From Streptomyces sp. WMMB 322 (lineage in GTDB: Bacteria > Actinomycetota > Actinomycetes > Streptomycetales > Streptomycetaceae), in contig NZ_FMHI01000001.1 of assembly GCF_900090145.1 (NCBI RefSeq), positions 186,001 to 250,000 on the forward strand: a DNA stretch of 64,000 nucleotides. The letters are read 5' to 3'. The number at the start of each line of letters is the position of its first letter. Within the stretch, counting starts at the first letter, position 1. The notes beneath the pieces are model-generated. The model saw only the letters and a list, made by a program, of their open reading frames with translations, made no database searches and was not told the DNA's origin. Positions 58,713 to 64,000 of this stretch are shown here, in pieces. Position numbers and translations under genes: made by a program.

Positions 58713-59669
58713 TCAGCCCTGGCCGCCCGCCGCGCGGAGCGCAGCCCGCAGGTGACCATCCGCGTTGTCGAGCAACCGGGCCGCCGTACGGCCATCGACG
58801 CCCGCGAGAATGATCAGAATCGCGTTCTTCACCTCGTCGCCCGCTTGAGTGAGAGCGGCCTCGATGGCCTCGTCACCGGCGCCGGTCGCCAGCGAGACGA
58901 TGCGCCGCGAGCGTGCGCGCAGCTTCTCGTTGGAGGCACGCAGGTCGACCATCAGATTCCCGTAGGTCTTGCCGAGACGGATCATGGTGATCGTCGACAG
59001 CATGTTCAGGACGAGTTTCTGAGCCGTGCCGGCCTTCAGCCTGGTCGAGCCCGTCAGCAGTTCCGGCCCCACCACGACCTCGATGCGCAGATCGGCTGCC
59101 TCCCCGAGCGGCGAGTCCGCGTTGCACGAGAAGCCGACCGTGAGCGCACCGTGCTCACGGCGCGCGTGCTCGACGGCGCCGACCGCGTAGGGCGTGCGCC
59201 CCGACGCAGAGATGCCGACCACCGTGTCGTCGGCCGTCAGCCGCAGGGCGTCGAGGTCGGAGGCGGCCAGTTCCTTGCTGTCCTCGGCCCCTTCGACCGA
59301 CCTGTTCATCGCGTCGGGCCCGCCGGCGATCAGCCCGACCACGTCGGACGGATCGGTGTTGAAGGTCGGCGGGCACTCGCTGGCGTCCAGTACGCCCATG
59401 CGGCCCGCGGTGCCGGCCCCGGCGTAGACGAGGCGGCCGCCGCGTGCCATCCGCTCGGCGGTGGCGTCGATGGCGGCCGCGATCCTCGGCAGCTGCTCGG
59501 CGACGGCCCCGGGCACGGTGGAGTCCTCACCCTGCATGATCCGGGCGATCTCCAGGGTGGGCAGCTGGTCGATGTCGGACAGGTCGCTGCGGAACGCCTC
59601 CGTGGTCAGCGTGTCCAGCTGTGCGCGCAGCTCGCTGTAGGAGGGGGGATTGTCGGCGGTGGAGGTCAT
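58713..59669 (-). CDS. murQ: N-acetylmuramic acid 6-phosphate etherase MurQ
   Basis: A 318-residue SIS-domain lyase that splits the lactyl ether of MurNAc-6-phosphate, giving GlcNAc-6-phosphate and lactate. Sugar-phosphate loop: LVYAGAGTAGRMGVLDASEC, then the acidic active residues in SECPPTF and EGAEDS. It also has GISASGRTPYAVGAV and the long RLGKTYGNLMVDL stretch. It lies between MurR and the PTS gene. Its product is the substrate of NagA, encoded 28 kb away in this window. Confidence 0.96.
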   Translation of the reverse strand: MTSTADNPPSYSELRAQLDTLTTEAFRSDLSDIDQLPTLEIARIMQGEDSTVPGAVAEQLPRIAAAIDATAERMARGGRLVYAGAGTAGRMGVLDASECPPTFNTDPSDVVGLIAGGPDAMNRSVEGAEDSKELAASDLDALRLTADDTVVGISASGRTPYAVGAVEHARREHGALTVGFSCNADSPLGEAADLRIEVVVGPELLTGSTRLKAGTAQKLVLNMLSTITMIRLGKTYGNLMVDLRASNEKLRARSRRIVSLATGAGDEAIEAALTQAGDEVKNAILIILAGVDGRTAARLLDNADGHLRAALRAAGGQG

Positions 59670-60092
59670 GGGGACGTGGCGCTCTCTCTGTGCTCGCGCG
59701 GACGGGGCGGACTGGGATGCGGCTCGGGCCCGGGCTTCGGATCGGGCAGTGACTTCGGCTCGGGCTGGGGCATCGGATCGGACTAGGGCTCGGGTGTGAC
59801 TACGGTTCGGACCAAGACTCCGGCCGGGGCGCGGACGAGGGGGGACGGACCCGGCCCGGACACGGAATCGGACCCGGAATCGGACCCGGACGGCGGGACC
59901 GTCGCGGGCCCGGACGGCCGCGCGCCCTCGCCGCCCGCGGCCGCTGCGGCGGGTGGGACCGGAGAGGCCGGCCCCGCCCGTGCGTGCACGCCCGCTCCGG
60001 GCGGGGACGGAACCAGCCCGGCCGGGTCCGGGGCTGGAACACGCGTGCCGTGTGCCGTACGTGTGCCGCGCACGTGCCCTCGCCGGACGGTG
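59670..60092. other. Intergenic region between murQ and murR with low-complexity repeats
   Basis: 423 bases with degenerate TCGGGC/TCGGAT repeats near 59715-59785 and two direct copies of AATCGGACCCGG near 59866-59889. I see no gene. The murQ promoter and a MurR operator should lie here if the genes are not cotranscribed, but no clear inverted repeat was found. Confidence 0.4.
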
Positions 60093-61139
60093 TCAGCGGG
60101 GCCGCGGCGAGTGCCGGTGCGCCAGCGCCTCGTACGAGGCGGAGAGCGCGGGGGCCGCGGTCTCGTACGTACGTTGCGCCACACCGATGAACAAACAGTC
60201 GACGACGAGGAGTTGGCTCGTGCGGCTCGACATCGCGGCCGGCCGCAGCTCGCTCTCACGGGCCGTCGACGTGGTCAGCACGTGGTCCGCGTACTGCGCG
60301 ATCTCGCCGTCCGAACGCCCGGTGACGGCGATCGTCGTCGCGCCCTGGTCGAAGGCGGCGCGGAGCGGCTCGATGACGTCGACCGTGCGACCGGAGTGGG
60401 TGATGGCTATCGCCACGTCGCCCGCCCCCAGCTGCACGGCCGTCGTCACGGCCAGGTGCGGGTCCGCCTCCGCGTGCGCGACGTGACCGATGCGCAGCAG
60501 CTTCTGCGCGAGGTCCTTGCCGACGAGAGCCGAGGCCCCCACCCCGTACACGTCCACGCGGCGCGCGGCGACGAGGGCGTTGACGGCGGCCTCCAACTGC
60601 ACGGTGTCGAGGCCTGCCGCGGTGTCGGCCAGGGTCTGCCGCTCGTCGTGGGCGAGCTTGGCGACGACGTCGGCGATCGGATCGTCCACGGCGATGTCGG
60701 CGGTCACCGACGGCGCGGCGCCGGACTCCTGCTGCGCGGCGAGACCCGCGAGCGCGAGACGCAGATCGCGGTATCCCGGGAAGCCGAGCAGCCGGGAGGT
60801 CCGCACGACGGTGGCTTCGCTCGTGCCGGTCCGTTCGGCGAGGCCGGTGACGGTGAGCTGCGCGCACCCCGCGGGATCTGCGGCGACGGTCTCGGCGACG
60901 CGCTGCATGGAGCGCGTCATGGACGGAGCCATGGTGCGGACCTTGGCTGCGAGAGCGCCCGGTCCGGGCGGTCCGGGCCTGCCGGTGGGTGCGGGCCGGG
61001 CGGCGGGCCGGCCCGTGGCGCCGGAACCGGCCCCCCGCGGGCCGGCGGCGTGCTGGGCGCCCTCTGCGGAGCTGCCGCCGCTGGGTCTGCCGTGCGGTCT
61101 GCCGCCTCTGGCGAAATTTTCTTTCAGATAGGTGGTCAT
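60093..61139 (-). CDS. RpiR-family regulator of MurNAc use (MurR type)
   Basis: A 348-residue RpiR regulator. A Gly/Pro-rich spacer (about 10-65) precedes an HTH_6 domain (about 70-145, with AAKVRTMAPSMTRSMQRVAE and GTSEATVVRTSRLLGF). The SIS sugar-phosphate-binding domain follows (about 190-320, VYGVGASALVGKDLAQKL, VAIAITHSGRTVDVIEPL). The linked murQ and PTS genes make MurNAc-6-phosphate the likely effector. Its start MTTYLKENFARG lies in a locally AT-rich stretch (near 61110). Confidence 0.9.
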   Translation of the reverse strand: MTTYLKENFARGGRPHGRPSGGSSAEGAQHAAGPRGAGSGATGRPAARPAPTGRPGPPGPGALAAKVRTMAPSMTRSMQRVAETVAADPAGCAQLTVTGLAERTGTSEATVVRTSRLLGFPGYRDLRLALAGLAAQQESGAAPSVTADIAVDDPIADVVAKLAHDERQTLADTAAGLDTVQLEAAVNALVAARRVDVYGVGASALVGKDLAQKLLRIGHVAHAEADPHLAVTTAVQLGAGDVAIAITHSGRTVDVIEPLRAAFDQGATTIAVTGRSDGEIAQYADHVLTTSTARESELRPAAMSSRTSQLLVVDCLFIGVAQRTYETAAPALSASYEALAHRHSPRPR

Positions 61140-61371
61140 CGGTGCAAGTTATTTTCCGGTCATGCCCAAGTCAAGGGTTGTGCACATCGGTTCATCACGC
61201 TTCCGTCGCCACATCTTCGCGGGGCCTCCGCCGGACCCCGCCGGACCCCGCCTGATCGTCACGGGCCGTGGACGAGACCGGTACGGGAGCTCCCGCGAGA
61301 GCCCCGTACCGGCCTGAGTGGCCTGGCCGAGACCGTCGCACGGGCCTCCGCGTCTTTGGTGCAATGGAGTC

Positions 61372-61728
61372 ATGGACCAGCTTGAGCAGACACTGCACAC
61401 GGCCCGTGCCCTCGTGCTCGCCGACCTCGAGGCGGGCAAGGTCGCCGAGGCGGATGTGGTCTCGCTCGTCGAGGAAGCGGTCACCCACCGCAGGTGGTGG
61501 GTCGAGCAGTGGCCGGAGGGCATCGGGTTCGTGAACGGGCTGATAGCCCAGGACGTGCAGGACGCGTTGCTCGACCGGTACGGACGCTGGCCGCTCTGCC
61601 CCGTGTGTCTCGGCTCCGACCCGCACGCGCTGGAGGTCGAACCGCCGCTGGGAGAGGACCCCCACTGGGTCTGCGCCAAGACGGAGACCTCCGTCGCCAG
61701 GGTGGGAGCGCTGGACAAGTGGCTCTGA
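61372..61728 (+). CDS. Small conserved-looking protein with CxxC motif
   Basis: A 118-residue protein. The first 80 residues are helical (LEQTLHTARALVLADLEAGK). CPVC at about 80-83 with a later Cys near 103 (HWVCAK) could bind zinc. I do not recognise a named family. An ATG at 61372 is preferred over an open frame extending upstream from 61318. It precedes a DUF4031 gene. Confidence 0.75.
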   Translation: MDQLEQTLHTARALVLADLEAGKVAEADVVSLVEEAVTHRRWWVEQWPEGIGFVNGLIAQDVQDALLDRYGRWPLCPVCLGSDPHALEVEPPLGEDPHWVCAKTETSVARVGALDKWL

Positions 61729-61834
61729 GCGGACGGACATCCCCGCACGGCTCAGCCGCGTGCGAACCGGCCTCTCCGCGGCGCGGAACGCGGAACCGGC
61801 CCGCGCCCCGAATGCGCGGGCAGGCGGCGACCCG

Positions 61835-62113
61835 GTGACCGTCTACATAGATCCGCCCGTCTGGCCGGGCGGCGGGCGGCTGTGGTCGCACCTGGTCAGC
61901 GACGTCTCCTACGACGAACTGCACACCTTCGCGGCCGCCATCGGCTGCCCGCGCCGGGCCTTCGACCGCGACCACTACGACGTGCCGAGCGCCCGCTACC
62001 CGGCGGCCGTGGCGGCCGGCGCCGTCGAGGTCGGCAGCAAGGAACTGGTGCAACGGCTGACCGACGCGGGTCTCAGGCGCCCCAAGAGGCGGGGGCCGTC
62101 GAGGGGCACGTGA
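61835..62113 (+). CDS. DUF4031 domain-containing protein
   Basis: A 92-residue DUF4031 protein. It has the typical MTVYIDPPVWPGGGRLWSHL, SDVSYDELHTFAAAIGCPRR and DRDHYDVPSARYP. The function is unknown, and the HD-like residues of DRDHYD suggest a small enzyme. GTG start at 61835. Its 3' end overlaps the convergent MFS gene by 41 bases. Confidence 0.88.
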   Translation: MTVYIDPPVWPGGGRLWSHLVSDVSYDELHTFAAAIGCPRRAFDRDHYDVPSARYPAAVAAGAVEVGSKELVQRLTDAGLRRPKRRGPSRGT

Positions 62114-63284
62114 CGCCGGGCCGCCGGCGGGACCGCCGCCGCAGCGTGAGCGAGGCGAGAGCCGTGGTGGCCACGGCCGCGGACGCGAGTGCGGCGCCCG
62201 TCCATGCCACCGCCTGGTAGCCCCATCCGGCGCTGATGACCAGGCCGCCCAGCCACGGGCCGAGGGTGTTGCCGATGTTGAACGACGACGTCGTGGTGGC
62301 CCCCGCCAGCGTCGGCGCGGCATCGGCGACTTCGAACATGCGGGCGTTCAGCGCCGGAGCCGCCGTGAACGCCGCCACTCCCAGCAGCACCGCCAGCGCG
62401 ACCGCCGCCACCGGGCTGCGGGCCAGGACCGCGAGCAGCGCCAGAGTGACGGCCGAGGCCGCGATGCCGCCGTACATCGTGCCGAACAGGTGACCGTCGG
62501 CGATCCGCCCGCCGACGGCGGTGCCTATGAGCCCGCCGAGCCCGAAGAGGGCCAGCACGGTGGGGAGCCGGTTCTCGTCCATGCCGGCCACGTCCGTCAG
62601 GAGCGGGCCGAGGTACGAGAAGACGGCGAAGACGGCGGCGGCGTTGAGCGCGATCGTGACGACATTGAGCCATACCTGCCTGTCCGCGTAGATGCGCAGT
62701 TCGCGGCGGAGCCGCGGCTTCTGCGCACCTCTCCCGGGCTCCGTCCGCGGAACGAGCGCGACCACCCCGGCCAGGGCGATCGCCGACATCGCCGCCACCG
62801 CCCAGAACGCCGAGCGCCACCCCGCGTGCTGCCCCAGCAGCGAACCGGCGGGCACACCGAGGATGTTGGCGATGCTGAGGCCGCCGATCATGACCGCCAT
62901 GGCGCGGGCCCGGGCGTCCACCGGCACCAGCGACATCGCGACCGCGGCACCCACCGCCCAGAAACCCGCGCAGGCGAGGGCGCTGACCACGCGGGAGGCG
63001 AAGAGCACCCCGTACGTGGGTGCGAGAGCACCGGCGACCTGGCCGAGGCCGAACGCGGTCAGCAGCACGACCAGCGTCAGGCGGCGCGGCAGCCGCAGCG
63101 TGAGGGCCGCGAGGAGCGGAGCACCCACGACCATCCCGACCGCGAAGGCGGACACCAGGAGCCCGGCCCTGGGAATGGAGACGTTCAGATCACGGGCGAG
63201 CGGCTGGAGCAGCCCGGCGAGCATGAATTCGGAGGTACCCAGCGCGAAGACCGACAGCCCCAGAACGTGGACGCCCAGCGGCAT
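62073..63284 (-). CDS. MFS exporter, Cmx/CmrA-like
   Basis: A 403-residue 12-helix transporter starting MPLGVHVLGLSVFALGTSEFM, the usual start of arabinose-efflux/chloramphenicol-exporter-type permeases. The loop signature is present in altered form (LTLRLPRRLTLVVLL). ATG 63284 has GGAG five bases upstream. The frame is open for a further 152 codons, but that part is low-complexity and includes a tandem repeat, so I leave it out. The exported compound is unknown. Confidence 0.88.
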   Translation of the reverse strand: MPLGVHVLGLSVFALGTSEFMLAGLLQPLARDLNVSIPRAGLLVSAFAVGMVVGAPLLAALTLRLPRRLTLVVLLTAFGLGQVAGALAPTYGVLFASRVVSALACAGFWAVGAAVAMSLVPVDARARAMAVMIGGLSIANILGVPAGSLLGQHAGWRSAFWAVAAMSAIALAGVVALVPRTEPGRGAQKPRLRRELRIYADRQVWLNVVTIALNAAAVFAVFSYLGPLLTDVAGMDENRLPTVLALFGLGGLIGTAVGGRIADGHLFGTMYGGIAASAVTLALLAVLARSPVAAVALAVLLGVAAFTAAPALNARMFEVADAAPTLAGATTTSSFNIGNTLGPWLGGLVISAGWGYQAVAWTGAALASAAVATTALASLTLRRRSRRRPGVTCPSTAPASWGA

Positions 63285-63806
63285 GCGGCTCCGTGACGGA
63301 CGGGGGCCCGAACGGCCGCGCGCGGGACGGGACGGACCGCGGCCCGACGCACCCGACGACGCAGCGCCGGGCACGCCGGACGGTCCGGCGCGGCCCGGTC
63401 CGGTGTGGTCCGAGCCCTCGTGTGCGGGGCCGCCGGCGTGTGCGGGGCCGGAGCGGGGGTCCGCCACCTTTCGCGTGTCCGGCCCTGCCTGGGCACCGGG
63501 TGATTCGGGGGGCATGCCAGGCACCAACCACCGCGCGCGGCCTCGCATTCCGGGCCGGGGCGGAGCGGCGCACTTCAGGGGGCGCTGTTCATCGGGCGCA
63601 GGGGGGCTGGGAGTTCGGGCGTACGGGGGTTGGGAGTCCGGGCGTACGGGGGCGGGGGGTTCGGGCCTACGGGGGCTGGGAGTGGGTTCTCGGGACGGAC
63701 GGGTGCGCAGGAGGGGCCGGACACCGCCGGGGCCGGGCACGTCCCCGGAACGCCTCGGAGGCGCGCTCGCCGGACATGCCCCACGCCTCAGGGGAGCCGG
63801 AAGGCC
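63285..63806. other. Intergenic region with tandem repeat upstream of MFS gene
   Basis: 522 bases between two minus-strand genes. It contains a 23-bp tandem repeat (three copies at 63616-63638, 63639-63661 and 63662-63684, plus a partial copy from 63601). No gene is convincing. Confidence 0.5.
63601..63684. repeat. 23-bp tandem repeat, 3.6 copies
   Basis: The unit starts CGGGCGTACGGGGG and ends with TGGGAGT-type sequence. The copies are imperfect, with two to four differences. It lies in the upstream region of the MFS exporter. Confidence 0.85.
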
Positions 63807-64000
63807 TCAGGGGCGCCGGCCGAGGAGCGCCACCAGCCGGTCCTGCGGCACCGCGTCGTCCGGAACCGGTACCGGCGGGTCGAAGATCCCGCTCTCGTGC
63901 CAGCTCTCGGCCTGCGGTGCGACATGCTCGTAGACCGCGTCGGCGAGTTCGTCCGGCATCCGCGACCGCACGCCGATGCCCTGCGCCAGGTCCCAGCCGT
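63807..64000 (-). CDS. TIGR03086-family metal-binding protein, 3' end
   Basis: Only the last 64 residues are in the window. They read GWDLAQGIGVRSRMPDELAD near the edge and end with the family's VPVPDDAVPQDRLVALLGR before the stop. TIGR03086 proteins belong to the DinB/maleylpyruvate isomerase-like group of metal-binding helical bundles. The start lies beyond the right edge. The function is unknown. Confidence 0.85.
   Translation of the reverse strand, partial: GWDLAQGIGVRSRMPDELADAVYEHVAPQAESWHESGIFDPPVPVPDDAVPQDRLVALLGRRP

Noticed and set aside
63285..63740. 152-residue N-terminal extension of the MFS exporter
   Set aside because: It is Arg/Pro-rich, contains the 23-bp tandem repeat, and the ATG at 63284 has GGAG upstream and the family's normal start.

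Overview
The window looks like chromosomal core DNA of a Streptomyces-type actinomycete. GC is very high throughout, coding frames have strongly GC-biased third positions, many starts are GTG or TTG, and the gene set is typical (general-use sugar ABC permeases without an ATPase gene, DUF3263, CIRCE-controlled GroEL, a GGDEF protein of CdgB type, DasR-type operator, glucosyl-3-phosphoglycerate synthase). From memory, the order terD - arfB - flavin reductase - cdgB - CBM protein - sugar kinase - nagA - ROK kinase - otsB/otsA - thrC - MoaD-like - csp - groEL resembles the S. coelicolor SCO4277-SCO4296 neighbourhood. I could not verify this by search. I saw no tRNA, rRNA, CRISPR array, prophage or complete insertion sequence.

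Layout. 1-2.8 kb: end of a sugar ABC transporter operon (binding protein, two permeases). 2.8-10.7 kb: UvrA-like ABC protein of drug-resistance type, two AraC-like regulators, a RibD-C reductase, an SRAP/HMCES protein and a PucR-type regulator. 11-17.6 kb: a chaperone operon dnaK-grpE-cbpA-cbpM-clpB, a second protein-disaggregation set in which a zinc-finger-less J protein and a CbpM regulator replace the usual DnaJ and HspR. 17.7-24.2 kb: single genes (DUF488, family 5 uracil-DNA glycosylase, secreted GH25 muramidase, cupin, pentapeptide protein, TerD, ArfB). 24.3-28.4 kb: flavin reductase, a GAF-PAS-GGDEF cyclic-di-GMP enzyme, a MITE-like element lying exactly on its stop codon, and a membrane-anchored carbohydrate-binding protein.

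28.5-33.3 kb: amino-sugar locus (PfkB-family kinase, nagA, ROK kinase, sugar-binding lipoprotein) with a DasR-type operator. 33.3-38.5 kb: peptidase E, trehalose-6-phosphate phosphatase and synthase, YqeY-like protein, and GpgS, i.e. compatible-solute synthesis. 38.5-43.1 kb: SAM-I riboswitch, threonine synthase, a CysO-like sulfur carrier that ends Gly-Gly-Cys, cold-shock protein, and groEL behind two tandem CIRCE elements. 43.2-50.9 kb: SecDF fusion with a small unknown exported or membrane protein, methyltransferase, and IclR regulator divergent from an MHS-type transporter, then a second MFS transporter. 51.1-56.7 kb: an unknown two-gene unit, a Uma2-family gene with a probable homopolymer frameshift, a virginiamycin B lyase-like propeller divergent from a TetR regulator with a 21-bp operator, and a multi-spanning glycosyltransferase-like protein. 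56.9-61.1 kb: MurR-MurQ-PTS EIIBC locus for N-acetylmuramic acid. 61.4-64 kb: two small genes, an MFS exporter, and the end of a TIGR03086-family gene.

Two themes run through the window. The first is cell-wall amino-sugar use: NagA/ROK at 29-32 kb and MurQ/PTS/MurR at 57-61 kb bracket the region, and a muramidase is also present. The second is stress physiology: two chaperone systems, trehalose and glucosylglycerate synthesis, cold shock and TerD. The least expected features are small palindromic elements sitting in frame inside three coding sequences (hypothetical gene at 22.5 kb, peptidase E, OtsA), the MITE on the cdgB stop codon, the encoded Gly-Gly-Cys tail of the sulfur carrier, and the strong regulatory sites (SAM-I, DasR-type, CIRCE pair, TetR-type operator).
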